Positions 9,747 through 21,494 of a DNA stretch of 50,300 nt are shown here, piece after piece. A model generated the notes under the pieces. The model was given only the letters and a program-made list of their open reading frames with translations. It ran no database searches and had not been told where the DNA came from. Source of the stretch: Rhodocyclaceae bacterium (lineage in GTDB: Bacteria; Pseudomonadota; Gammaproteobacteria; Burkholderiales; Rhodocyclaceae); NCBI GenBank assembly GCA_026646875.1, contig JAPKHL010000043.1:1-50300 (forward strand), given 5' to 3'. How positions within the stretch are numbered: the first letter of the stretch is position 1; each line of letters opens with the position of its first letter. A program made the translations under genes and the position numbers.

Positions 9747-10797
9747 CGTTCGCCCCCTTCGGCAAGAGCTGACGCGCCGCCAGAAGCAGCAGGCCGCCGA
9801 GCACCAGCGCACCGGATTTGTCGAGCAGACTCACCGGCAGGTAATAGTAGTAGCGTCCGATCGCCGCCAGTGCACATGCGCCGCCCAGCCACAGCAGCCA
9901 GCGGCGTCCGCTGGCGAAACCGAGCGCCATTGCCGTGACGCCGAGCGCAATGCCCGGCGACCGCCAGGTCAGCGCAAGGACAGCGAGCAGCATCGCCAGC
10001 AGAAGGGGGCCTCGTCCGGAGCCCCAGAACGCCCGACCGAGCCACACCAGGGCAAGTGCCGCGCACAGCACCAACGCGCCCCGCGCAAGCTCGGAGGCCA
10101 GCCGCACGGCGCCGGGAAACCCTCCCCCCTCCAGCACCAGGGGCAGTGCGGCCCAGGCCAGCGAATACACCATCAGTGCCGCGACAAAGGCAGCCAGCAC
10201 CGGCGCAACACGCAGCGTCCGCCAGCGCACCTCGTCGAGAGAGAGTGCGCAGCCAGCCGCCCAACAAACGACGGGGAACCAGGCGGCAAATAATTCATGA
10301 CGCTCGAATGGCAACCCCACCGAGACCTGGAGAGCCAGCAGCACCATCAGCGCGGCCAGGAACCGGTGCAGCGGCCAGGCGATGCCAAAGCACACCGCCA
10401 ACTCGAACGCCGCAACCAGCCAGGCCCCCTGACGGTCGAGCAACTCCCCCGCGCCAAGCGCGAACGCCCCCTGCCCCGCCAGCAGGAAAGGCAGGAGGAA
10501 CTGGCGCAGGAACACCGACTGGCCACTGCGCGCGCCGTACAGCACCCCCCCGGCCGCCAGCGTGGTGAGCACACCGAGCAGCAGCCAGCCGACGCCTCCC
10601 TTGACCAGCGCCGCCGCCCCCAGTCCGACGAAGGACAGCATGAACAGCGCGGCCAGCCAGCCGCCACCGGCCTGCAGCGCCAGAATCCAGCGCGAAACCC
10701 CGTGCTCGGCATCGGCCGGCGGCAGCGCGCCGGAAAGATGCCCGGCCGCCCGCAGATCGGCGAACAGCGCGTCCTCGCCCGCCAGCGGATCACTCAT
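9736..10797 (-). CDS. DUF4401 multi-pass membrane protein
   Basis: A 353-aa protein with a cytoplasmic N-terminus (M-S-D-P-L-A-G-E-D-A-L-F-A-D-L-R) followed by about ten hydrophobic helices and the C-terminal pattern A-I-G-R-Y-Y-Y-Y-L-P-V-S-L-L-D-K-S typical of DUF4401. A longer frame running upstream to 11844 is an artefact antisense to nothing but out of frame with DUF2157. The ATG at 10797 sits in an ATGA overlap with the DUF2157 stop. Role unknown, inner membrane. It belongs to the conserved trio DUF2157-DUF4401-GDYXXLXY. Confidence 0.88.
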   Translation of the reverse strand: MSDPLAGEDALFADLRAAGHLSGALPPADAEHGVSRWILALQAGGGWLAALFMLSFVGLGAAALVKGGVGWLLLGVLTTLAAGGVLYGARSGQSVFLRQFLLPFLLAGQGAFALGAGELLDRQGAWLVAAFELAVCFGIAWPLHRFLAALMVLLALQVSVGLPFERHELFAAWFPVVCWAAGCALSLDEVRWRTLRVAPVLAAFVAALMVYSLAWAALPLVLEGGGFPGAVRLASELARGALVLCAALALVWLGRAFWGSGRGPLLLAMLLAVLALTWRSPGIALGVTAMALGFASGRRWLLWLGGACALAAIGRYYYYLPVSLLDKSGALVLGGLLLLAARQLLPKGANDVA

Positions 10798-11807
10798 CGT
10801 TCCCCCTCCCCGGCCTCCCAGGCAGCCGCCACCCGGCGCAGCCAGAACGTCGCCAGCGCCGTCAGACCGGCGATCAACACGCCGACCAGCAGGAAATCGA
10901 AGGCGAAGGCTTCGCGAAAGCGCAGATGTTTGAGCACCCCGGCCATGGTCACGAAGATCGCCGAAAACGCCGCGGCCGCCAGCGGCAGGATGTCGTGCCG
11001 GCGATGCCGGTAGAACCACAACGTTGCCCCCAGCCAGCCCGCGTAGAGCAGCGGCACGTAGGGCATCCAGCGCCACGTCCGCTCCGCGCCCAGCCACCAC
11101 CAGCCGACACCGAGCGCGGTGGCCGCAACGGCGGCAGCCAGGGCGAGCAGGCGGGGCGCATAGGACGCCCGCAGCCAGGGAAAGCGCGGCCAGGCCAGTT
11201 CCCAGAGCAACAGCGCCGTCGCGTTGAGCAGCAGCGGCGCCCAGAACAGGCCGTCGGCCAACAGGAAGACGGCCCAGACATCCATTCGCCCGGCGATGTA
11301 AAGCAGCAGGGCGACATTGCCGAGCAGCAGCCAGAAGAGCCACAGCCACGGCGTCTGTGCCACCAGCACCCAGGGCAGGATGAGCAGCGCCCAGGCGAAG
11401 AACAGGAGCTCGCTGTCGGCACCGGTCTGGTAGATCTGTCCGATCACCGCCAGCAGCACCCCGGCCAGCACGCAGGCAGCGCCCAGCCAGGCCTGACCGG
11501 CCATGCGCTGCAAGCCGGCACGCCAGGCCAGCAGCGCGCAGACGGCGAGCGGCGCGGCGGCCAGCGCGATTTTCGTGAAACGATGCAGGGCCTGCCAGTT
11601 GGCGGCGAAGAAGAAAACGATGCCGCCGAGCAGCAGCACGCTGCCGAGCCCCAGCAGCAGACGATCGGCAAAACGCAGCCAGTCGGCTGCCGAAGGCAGG
11701 CAGGCAAGGCGCCGCAGACCGAGCGCCAGGCCCGCACGGTCGAGTTGTCCGGCCGCGGCCAGCGCTTCGAGGCGGGCGCGTTGCGATGACGCGTTCATGG
11801 CATTCAT
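10794..11807 (-). CDS. DUF2157 membrane protein
   Basis: A 337-aa protein. The N-terminal soluble part (about 1-45: R-L-E-A-L-A-A-A-G-Q-L-D-R-A-G) is the DUF2157 head; about ten transmembrane helices follow, rich in Trp, Leu and Ala. It is the first gene of a three-gene minus-strand operon with 4- and 11-base overlaps. The start could be the ATG at 11807 or 11798. The function is unknown across the family. The operon is likely an ordinary chromosomal neighbour of smpB, not part of the R-M insert. Confidence 0.86.
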   Translation of the reverse strand: MNAMNASSQRARLEALAAAGQLDRAGLALGLRRLACLPSAADWLRFADRLLLGLGSVLLLGGIVFFFAANWQALHRFTKIALAAAPLAVCALLAWRAGLQRMAGQAWLGAACVLAGVLLAVIGQIYQTGADSELLFFAWALLILPWVLVAQTPWLWLFWLLLGNVALLLYIAGRMDVWAVFLLADGLFWAPLLLNATALLLWELAWPRFPWLRASYAPRLLALAAAVAATALGVGWWWLGAERTWRWMPYVPLLYAGWLGATLWFYRHRRHDILPLAAAAFSAIFVTMAGVLKHLRFREAFAFDFLLVGVLIAGLTALATFWLRRVAAAWEAGEGER

Positions 11808-12092
11808 GGCACGCGAGCTTGCGCGGAATCGGAGGAACGGTCAACCAACGTGCCCGTGGCCGCCGGGGTGCCGCCCCCTCATCGGGCCAAGCGCCTTGAT
11901 TGCCGGCCCCTCAAGCCCCAGAATCCTCGCCGGAACGACAGCCTCCGTTGGCCGCGTCCGCGGGGCCGAATCGGAAAACGAGTGGACGCCCACGCTTCTG
12001 GCCGAACGTCAGAAGCGCCTTGTGGGCGTTCTCAAAGACCATTGGAATCTCGCCGTCGCCACAGGCACGGTGGCGAGCCGAGGAACGTATCG
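11808..12092. other. Intergenic region between the DUF2157 operon and hsdM
   Basis: Divergent promoters for the DUF2157 operon and hsdM should lie here, but I see no clear -35/-10 pair. A plus-strand frame through 11950-12090 reads E-W-T-P-T-L-L-A-E-R-Q-K-R-L-V-G-V-L and looks protein-like, but it has no good start and then runs out of frame into hsdM. It may be the relic of a gene end at the R-M insertion point. A Shine-Dalgarno AGGAA (12081-12085) precedes hsdM. Confidence 0.4.
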
Positions 12093-14477
12093 ATGCAGAA
12101 GAAGCAACAACAAGACCAAAGCCAGATCAAGTGGATTTCCGACTTCATCTGGAACATCGCTGACGACCGCCTGCGCGACGTTTACGTGCGCGGCAAATAC
12201 CGTGACGTCATCCTGCCCTTCACCGTGCTGCGGCGGCTCGATGCCGTGCTCGAAGCGACGAAAGACGCGGTGCTCGAGCGCAAGAAGTTCCTGGACACCC
12301 ACAAGGTGGCCGAGCAGGACGGCGCGCTGCGCATGGCGGCAGGCCAAGCCTTCTACAACGTCTCGGAATTCACGCTGGCCAAGCTCAAGGCCAGCGCAGC
12401 AGGCCAGCGCTTACGCGATGACTTCATTGCGTATTTGGACGGCTTTTCGCCCAACGTGCAGGAAATCCTCACCAAGTTCAACTTCCGCAACCAGATCCAG
12501 AAGCTGGTGGATTCCCACGTCCTTGGTTACTTGATCGACGACTTCCTCGACCCCGAGGTCAATCTCGCGCCGCTGCCAGTGAAGGATGCCGACGGCCGCA
12601 TCAAGCTGCCCGCGCTGGACAACCACGGCATGGGCACAGTGTTCGAGGAGCTGATCCGCCGCTTCAACGAAGACAACAACGAAGAGGCAGGCGAACACTT
12701 CACCCCGCGCGACGTGGTGCAGCTCATGGCCAAGTTGTTATTTCTGCCGGTGGCTGACCGGATCGAGTCCAGCACCTATTCGCTCTACGACGGCTCCTGC
12801 GGCACCGGCGGCATGCTCACCGTGGCCGAGGAAGCGCTACACGAACTGGCCGAACAGCACGGCAAGGAAGTGTCGATCCACCTGTTTGGCCAGGAAATCA
12901 GCGACGAAACCTACGCCATCTGCAAGGCCGACCTGCTGTTGAAGGGGGAAGGAGCGGAAGCCGAGAACATCGTCGGTGGCGCAGACAAATCCACCTTGTC
13001 CGCCGACCAGTTCCGCAGCCGCGAATTCGACTTCATGATCTCCAACCCGCCCTACGGGAAAAGTTGGAAGACCGATCTGGAGCGCATGGGCGGCAAGAAG
13101 GAATTCAACGACCCGCGTTTCATTGTCAGCCACGCGGGCAACAACGAGTTCAAGCTCCTCACCCGCTCCAGCGACGGGCAGCTCATGTTCCAGGTGAACA
13201 AGCTGCAGAAGATGAAGCACAACACGCCGCTGGGCAGCCGCATTGCGCTGGTGCATAACGGCTCGGCGCTGTTCACCGGCGACGCAGGCCAGGGCGAGAG
13301 CAACATCCGCCGCTGGGTGCTGGAGAACGACTGGCTTGAAGCCATCATCGCCCTGCCGCTCAACATCTTCTACAACACCGGCATTGCCACCTACATCTGG
13401 GTGCTGGCCAACAAGAAGGCCGAAGCGCGGCGTGGCAAGGTGCAGTTGATCGACGCATCGCAGTGGTTCCAGCCGCTGCGCCGCAACCTCGGCAAGAAGA
13501 ACTGCGAACTCTCGGATGGAGACATCCAACGAATCCTCGACCTGTACCTCGGCGAGGCGCAGGAAACCGCCGAGTCGAAATGGTTCGACACCCAGGACTT
13601 CGGCTACTGGAAGATCACCGTCGAGCGCCCGCTGCGCCTGAAAAGCCAGCTCTCAGACGAACGCATCGAGCCCCTGCGGTTTGCCACCGGCGACGAGGCG
13701 CTGCGCGCCGAGATCTACGCCACCCACGGTGAGGCGCTCTACAGCGAGTTCGCCAAGCGCAAGCCAGCCATCGAGGCGTGGCTGAAGGGCGAGGACGAGA
13801 ACGAAGACGACGACAGCGAAGACAGCGACAGCAGTGATGACGGCGAAGCCACCACCACCCGCAAGGCCGTGCCCGCCAAGCGCCGCAAGAAGCTGCTCGA
13901 TGCATCGACCTGGCAGCGTGACAAGGGGCTGATGGAGGTGGCGCGACGGGCGCAGCAGGCATTGGGCAGCGCCGTGTTCGACGACCACAATGAATTCCGC
14001 TCCCGCTTCGATGCTGCGCTCAAGGCGCAGGGTGACAAGCTCGGCGCGCCGGAGAAGAAGGCCATCTACAAGGCGGTGAGCTGGCGCGACGAAACCGCGC
14101 CGCCAGTCATCGCCAAGCGCAGCAAGCTCAAGGCAGGGGAACACTTCGAGCCCGGCTTCGATGGCGTGTACCTGGAGACCGTGGGCAAGGATCGCTTTAT
14201 GGTCGAGTACGAGCCCGACAGCGAGCTGCGCGACACCGAGCAGGTGCCGTTGAAGGAGCCGGGTGGCATCGACGCCTTCTTCGCCCGCGAAGTGCTGCCG
14301 CACGCGCCGGACGCCTGGATCGCGACGGACAAGACCCAGATTGGCTATGAGATATCCTTCGCCCGCTATTTCTACAAGCCTGCGCCGCTGCGCACGCTGG
14401 CAGAAATCCGCGCCGACATCCTCGCGCTAGAGCAGCAGAGCGAAGGGTTGCTGCACAAGATCGTGGGGGGCGCGTAA
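12093..14477 (+). CDS. hsdM: Type I R-M methyltransferase subunit HsdM
   Basis: A 794-aa N6-adenine methyltransferase subunit that acts with two HsdM and one HsdS as the modification enzyme. The helical N-terminal HsdM domain covers about 10-150 (W-I-S-D-F-I-W-N-I-A-D and V-L-R-R-L-D-A-V-L). SAM motif I is D-G-S-C-G-T-G-G-M-L near residue 232 and the catalytic motif is N-P-P-Y-G near 318. An unusual acidic linker (E-D-E-N-E-D-D-D-S-E-D-S-D-S-S) near 567-590 precedes a long C-terminal extension, which makes it longer than E. coli HsdM (about 530 aa). I start it at the ATG at 12093 with AGGAA seven bases upstream; a longer frame upstream lacks family similarity. Its stop overlaps the hsdS start. 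Confidence 0.93.
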   Translation: MQKKQQQDQSQIKWISDFIWNIADDRLRDVYVRGKYRDVILPFTVLRRLDAVLEATKDAVLERKKFLDTHKVAEQDGALRMAAGQAFYNVSEFTLAKLKASAAGQRLRDDFIAYLDGFSPNVQEILTKFNFRNQIQKLVDSHVLGYLIDDFLDPEVNLAPLPVKDADGRIKLPALDNHGMGTVFEELIRRFNEDNNEEAGEHFTPRDVVQLMAKLLFLPVADRIESSTYSLYDGSCGTGGMLTVAEEALHELAEQHGKEVSIHLFGQEISDETYAICKADLLLKGEGAEAENIVGGADKSTLSADQFRSREFDFMISNPPYGKSWKTDLERMGGKKEFNDPRFIVSHAGNNEFKLLTRSSDGQLMFQVNKLQKMKHNTPLGSRIALVHNGSALFTGDAGQGESNIRRWVLENDWLEAIIALPLNIFYNTGIATYIWVLANKKAEARRGKVQLIDASQWFQPLRRNLGKKNCELSDGDIQRILDLYLGEAQETAESKWFDTQDFGYWKITVERPLRLKSQLSDERIEPLRFATGDEALRAEIYATHGEALYSEFAKRKPAIEAWLKGEDENEDDDSEDSDSSDDGEATTTRKAVPAKRRKKLLDASTWQRDKGLMEVARRAQQALGSAVFDDHNEFRSRFDAALKAQGDKLGAPEKKAIYKAVSWRDETAPPVIAKRSKLKAGEHFEPGFDGVYLETVGKDRFMVEYEPDSELRDTEQVPLKEPGGIDAFFAREVLPHAPDAWIATDKTQIGYEISFARYFYKPAPLRTLAEIRADILALEQQSEGLLHKIVGGA

Positions 14478-15901
14478 TGACGGTGGCGAGCGCGTACCCG
14501 AACTACCGGCAGCCGAAAATGCGCTGGTTGCCTGCTGTGCCGGAACACTGGAACGAGCAACGCGCCAAGACATTCTTCCGCGAGGTGGATGAGCGCTCGA
14601 AGACCGGACAGGAGGAACTGCTGTCGGTGTCTCACCTCACCGGCGTTACCCCGCGCAGCCAGAAGAATGTCACGATGTTCAAGGCAGCGAGCTACGTTGG
14701 CTCCAAGCTGTGCCGCCCCGGCGACATCGTCATCAACACGCTGTGGGCATGGATGGCGGCGCTTGGTGCGAGCAAGCACGTGGGCATCGTCAGTCCTGCC
14801 TATGGCGTGTACCGCCCGCACCACGCCGACAGCTTCAACCCGGCGTATCTCGATTACCTGTTGCGCACCCGCGCCTACGTGGCCGAATACATCGGGCGCT
14901 CGACCGGCATCCGATCCTCGCGCCTGCGCCTTTACCCGAACCAGTTCCTCGACATTGCCCTGATCCAGCCGCCGCGCCGTGAGCAAGATCAGATCGTTGC
15001 CTATCTTCGTGCGCAAGATGCCCACATCGCCCGCTTCATCAAGGCCAAGCGCGATCTCATCAAGCTGCTCACCGAACAGAAGCTGCGCATCATCGACCAA
15101 GCAATCACTCGCGGTTTTGATTCATCTGCCCCTCTAAAACCATCTGGAGTCGAATGGTTGGAAAAGGTGCCGCTTGATTGGACCGTTTGTCGGTTGAAGA
15201 CCCAACTCGCGGCTAATGATGGCGGCTGCTGGGGTGATGACCCAGTCGGCAGCGGCGGCACTCCCGTATTGCGTTCGACGGAACAAGCGGTAGATGGCAG
15301 CTGGCGGATTGAATCACCGGCATTGAGGCAATTGTCTGGGGATGAAATACGCTCGAAAAAACTTCGAGTTGGCGATCTTGTAATTACAAAATCTAGCGGC
15401 AGTGAGAAACATATTGGAAAAACCAGCTTGGTCACGAAAGAGGTCGAAGAGCTTGGCTGCTGTTTCTCTAATTTCATGCAACGCTTACGCCCTAAACCTT
15501 CAGTGTCCTCAAAGTGGGTTTGGTATCTATTGAATAGTCGAATTGGACGCGATCAGATGGCGTTCGGTTCGAATAGCACTACCGGGCTGGGAAATCTTAC
15601 TCGAGAGGTTATTGGCAACGTCTGGTTCGCTCTTCCACCTCAAGAAGTTCAGGATCAATTGATCGACCTGTTGGAGAACGAGTTACACCCGATTGACGCT
15701 GCAATAGAACAAGAGCAGAAGCAAATTCAGCTTGCTCGTGAATACCGCGACCGCCTGATTGCCGATGTGGTCACCGGTCAAGTGGACGTGCGCGGCTGGC
15801 AGCCCGGCCCGGAGGACGTGGTGGACGACGTGGCGCTGGCCGCGCTGGGCGACGAAAACGAAGACGTGACCGAAGAGGAGGATGGCGATGGCGAAGACTG
15901 A
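14477..15901 (+). CDS. hsdS: Type I R-M specificity subunit HsdS
   Basis: A 474-aa DNA-recognition subunit with two target-recognition domains (about 1-170 and 225-400), each followed by a conserved helical spacer (R-R-E-Q-D-Q-I-V-A-Y-L; P-P-Q-E-V-Q-D-Q-L-I-D-L-L). The start codon shares one base with the hsdM stop. From about 15115 to 15720 base composition becomes clearly more A/T-rich (for example AAAAACTTCGAG, AATTACAAAATCTAG) and then returns to host-like after the second spacer. The second recognition domain therefore looks imported by domain exchange, a usual way for HsdS to change specificity. The tail is very acidic. The recognised sequence cannot be predicted. Confidence 0.93.
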   Translation: MTVASAYPNYRQPKMRWLPAVPEHWNEQRAKTFFREVDERSKTGQEELLSVSHLTGVTPRSQKNVTMFKAASYVGSKLCRPGDIVINTLWAWMAALGASKHVGIVSPAYGVYRPHHADSFNPAYLDYLLRTRAYVAEYIGRSTGIRSSRLRLYPNQFLDIALIQPPRREQDQIVAYLRAQDAHIARFIKAKRDLIKLLTEQKLRIIDQAITRGFDSSAPLKPSGVEWLEKVPLDWTVCRLKTQLAANDGGCWGDDPVGSGGTPVLRSTEQAVDGSWRIESPALRQLSGDEIRSKKLRVGDLVITKSSGSEKHIGKTSLVTKEVEELGCCFSNFMQRLRPKPSVSSKWVWYLLNSRIGRDQMAFGSNSTTGLGNLTREVIGNVWFALPPQEVQDQLIDLLENELHPIDAAIEQEQKQIQLAREYRDRLIADVVTGQVDVRGWQPGPEDVVDDVALAALGDENEDVTEEEDGDGED

Positions 15902-18900
15902 CACCAGCGAGCGCTGGTTCGAGGCGCGCGTGGTACGCGGCCTGACCGGTGTGCCGCAGCCGGAGTACAGCCATGCGCTAGCTCCCACGGACTTCGCCGC
16001 CACCCACAACGGCTACGTGCAGGGCAAGCCCACCGACTACAACCGCGACGTGGCACTGGATGTGGCGCAGTTGCTGGCCTTCTTGCAGGCTACCCAGCCC
16101 AAAGTGGTCGAGGTGCTGGAACTGGCCTCGGAAGGCATCAAGCGCACTCAGTTCCTGCATCGCCTGCAGGGCGAGATCACCAAGCGTGGCGTTGTCGACG
16201 TGTTGCGCAAAGGGATCGGCATGGGCGCAGTGGAGAAGGTTGACCTCTATAAGCTGCTGCCCACGCCGGGCAATGCCGCTGCAGCGGATGCCTTCGGCAA
16301 GAACATCTTCAGCGTCACCCGGCAGGTGCGCTACAGCAACGATTCCGGCAATGAGCTGGACTTGGCTATCTTCATCAACGGTCTGCCGGTACTGACGTTC
16401 GAGTTGAAGAATTCGCTGACCAAGCAGACCCTGGCCGACGCCATCGTCCAGTACCAAACCACCCGCAGCCCGCAGGAACTGCTGTTCCAGTTGGGTCGCT
16501 GTGTGGCGCACATCGCAGTCGATGACGCGGAGGCCGCGTTCTGCACCGAACTGAAGGGCAAGGCCTCGTGGTTCCTGCCGTTCAACCAGGGCTGGAACAG
16601 CGGCGCGGGCAACCCGCCCAACCCGGACGGTCTGAAGACCGATTACCTTTGGAAGCAGGTGCTGACCCGCGAATCGCTGGCCAACATCATCGAGAGTTAC
16701 GCGCAGGTGGTGGAGGAAGAAGAAGCAGACGCCAGCGGCAAGAAACGCAAGAAGCGCAAGCAGATCTTCCCGCGCTTCCATCAGTTGCGCACGGTGCGTG
16801 CGCTGCTGCGCCGCGCCCATACCGATGGGGTGGGCAAGCGCTATCTGATCCAGCATTCGGCAGGCAGCGGCAAGAGCAACACGATTGCCTGGCTGGCGCA
16901 CCAGTTGGTGGAGCTGCGCCGCAAGGACGACCCCGATGGTTCAACACCTCCGGCGCAGTTCGACTCCATCATTGTCATCACCGACCGGCGCGCGTTGGAC
17001 ACACAGATCGCCCGCACCATCAAGGGTTACGACCATGTGGCGGCGATCTTCGGCCACTCCGACAACGCGCAGGAGCTGCGCGAGTACCTGCGTCGTGGCA
17101 AGAAGATCATCGTCACCACGGTGCAGAAGTTCCCGTTCATCCTCGACGAGCTGGGTGACCTCAGCGACAAAAAGTTCGCACTGTTGATCGACGAAGCGCA
17201 CTCCAGCCAAGGCGGCAAGACCACGGCGCGGATGCACGAAGCCCTCGGCGGCAAGGTGGCCGAGGAGGAGTTCGAAGAGGACAGCACGCAGGATGCGGTC
17301 AACGCGGAAATCGAGAAGCGCATTGGCTTTGCCCTTGAACTTGACCTGATCGTCCTCGCCGAGCTTGTCCGAGTATTCGGCCACGCACGCATCGAGGATG
17401 GGGTCGAGCTTGTCCCGGTCTGCGCCGCTCAAGTACAGCGCCACCAAGTCTTCCACCTGCTGCCAGCTGTACACCTGCTGCCCGTCGAGTTCAGCCTTCA
17501 GGTCGTGCAGCTTGTTGGCGTCGGTTTCGCCGGTCTGGATGGTGGCGCGGTAGTAGTCCTGGAACGCCGCCTTCACTGCCTCGGCGTTGTCGGCGAAGTC
17601 GAGCACGAAAGTGTCGTGCTTTTGCGGGTGCGCCCGGTTCAGGCGTGACAGGGTCTGAACCGCCAGCACGCCCGCCAGCGGCTTGTCCACGTACATCGTG
17701 TGCAGCAAGGGCTCATCGAAGCCGGTGACGAACTTGTTCGCAACGATCAGGAATCGATACGGGTCTTGCTTGAGATTGGCCGGAATGTCCTTGCTCGGAA
17801 ACCCGTTGAGATCGGCCTCGGTCTTCTTCTGCCCGCCAATCTCGAAGTCGCCCGAATACGCCACGATGGCCTTGTACGGGCTCTTGATCTGCATGAGGTA
17901 GTCCGACACCTCGCGCCAGTAGTCGATGGCCCGCGCGATGCCGTTGCACACGATCATCGCCCGCGCCTTGCCACCGATCTTTTGCTTGCCCGCAACCTGC
18001 GCGATGAAGTGATCGACCATGATCTCGGCCTTGCGGCGGATGGCCTTGTCGTGCGACTCGACGTAGTGGCGGATCTTCTTCAGCGCCTTCACCTTGTCGA
18101 ATTCCGGGTCGTCCGCCACCGTTTTGGCCACTTGGTAGAAGCTGTCGTAGGTGGTGTAGTTCTCCACTACGTCGAGGATGAACTTCTCCTGGATGGCCTG
18201 CTTGGTGGTGTAGGTCAGTTCTTCGGGCGACCGGAACTGCACCTTGTCGCCGACCAGGGTCTTCTCGCCGAACAACTCCAGCGTCTTGTTCTTGGGCGTG
18301 GCAGTGAACGCGAAGTAGCTGGCGTTGGCCAGCAATTTGCGCGAGGCAAGGCCTTCGTGCGCAGCTACGGCTTTCTTGCCGCGATTCTGAGCTACGGCCA
18401 CCCGACGTGGGAAAAGCTGTCGATCTTCCTGAACTTCCTCATTCCCAAGTTGCCCGCGCCGAAGGAGGAAGACCTCTCCAAGGGGGTGCTGGAGACCGTC
18501 GACATGGACAGCTACCGGGTGGAGGCCAAAGCGGCGCTGAAGATGGCGATGGACGATGCCGACGCCACCGTCGATCCGGTGCCGCCCGGTGGTGGAGGCG
18601 GCAAGGGCGAAGCCGACATCGACAAACTTTCCGCGATCATCAAGACCTTCAACGACCTATTCGGCAACATCGAGTGGAAGGACGAGGACAAGATCCGCAA
18701 GGTCATCGCCGAGGAAATTCCGGCGCGGGTGGCGCAGGACAAGGCCTACCAGAACGCGCAGGCGAACTCCGACAAGCAAAACGCCAAGCTGGAGCACGAC
18801 AAGGCGCTCAACCGCGTGGTTCTGGAGCTGCTGTCCGACCACACCGAGCTGTTCAAGCAGTTCAGCGACAACCCCAACTTCAAGCGCTGGCTGACGGACA

Positions 18901-18977
18901 TGGTGTTCGATGCAACCTATCGGCAGGGGGCGGTGCCGTCGAAGGCACCGCCGCGGGGCGGGGTGTCGGCGCGATGA
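15888..18977 (+). pseudogene. hsdR: Type I restriction subunit HsdR, split by internal inversion
   Basis: The ATP-dependent translocase/nuclease of the R-M complex. Codons 1-479 (to 17324) are in place: PD-(D/E)xK-type nuclease motifs (E-L-D-L-A-I-F near 154; F-E-L-K-N near 172), Walker A (H-S-A-G-S-G-K-S-N, near 323) and D-E-A-H (near 433). The next 341 codons lie inverted on the minus strand (17325-18347). The last 209 codons (L-S-I-F-L-N-F-L-I-P-K-L-P...) resume in the original frame. As it stands, translation from 15888 leaves the family sequence at residue 479 and stops at 17648 (586 aa), so helicase motifs IV-VI and the HsdM/S-contact end are lost: restriction off, modification on. Re-inverted, the gene is an intact 1,029 aa. 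GAGGAG is seven bases before the ATG at 15888; an ATG at 15882 is too close to it. Confidence 0.9.
17325..18347 (-). other. hsdR: Inverted segment of hsdR (341 codons)
   Basis: Read on the minus strand this encodes contiguous HsdR sequence from A-S-R-K-L-L-A-N-A-S-Y-F-A-F-T-A-T-P-K through the motif VI region Q-T-L-S-R-L-N-R to Q-V-K-F-K-G-K-A, with no stop. Flipping it about its ends joins E-I-E-K-R-I to A-S-R-K-L-L and G-K-A to K-A-F-V-R-S-Y, both perfect family joins. The ends share an imperfect 9-bp inverted repeat, 17320-17328 (GCATTGGCT) against the complement of 18344-18352 (GCCTTGCCT), 7 of 9 identical, with the break inside the shared TTG. It is not an independent gene, though it has a long open frame (from 18401). 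Confidence 0.9.
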
Positions 18978-19036
18978 CCGGGACGAAAGGGGAACGGGCG
19001 GGAAGCCGGATCCGGCGAAAGTCGTCATCGGCCATG

Positions 19037-19068
19037 CAAAACAAGGCCAGGGGATCCCCCCGGCCTTC
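19037..19068 (-). terminator. Intrinsic terminator of ppsA
   Basis: On the minus strand a stem AAGGCCGGGGG/CCCCTGGCCTT with a GAT-type loop is followed by GTTTTG. It lies about 27 bases beyond the ppsA stop, between the convergent ends of ppsA and hsdR. Confidence 0.7.
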
Positions 19069-19094
19069 CGGACCGTTGCGGAACGGAGCGCGGC

Positions 19095-21470
<2,376 letters not shown>

Positions 21471-21494
21471 GCGGATTCCTTTCAAGAGGTCGGA

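Noticed and set aside
8580-9938. Apparent 452-aa fusion of the TRIC protein with a long C-terminal extension
   Set aside because: The extension comes from the frameshift at the 23-bp duplication and runs antisense over the GDYXXLXY and DUF4401 genes.
9736-11844. Apparent 702-aa DUF4401 protein with a long N-terminal part
   Set aside because: The N-terminal part is an out-of-frame reading of DUF2157; the real start is in the ATGA overlap at 10797.
16941-18401. Independent minus-strand 'helicase fragment' gene
   Set aside because: Its family-like part (17325-18347) is the inverted middle of hsdR, without its own N- or C-terminal domains; the rest is shadow of hsdR.
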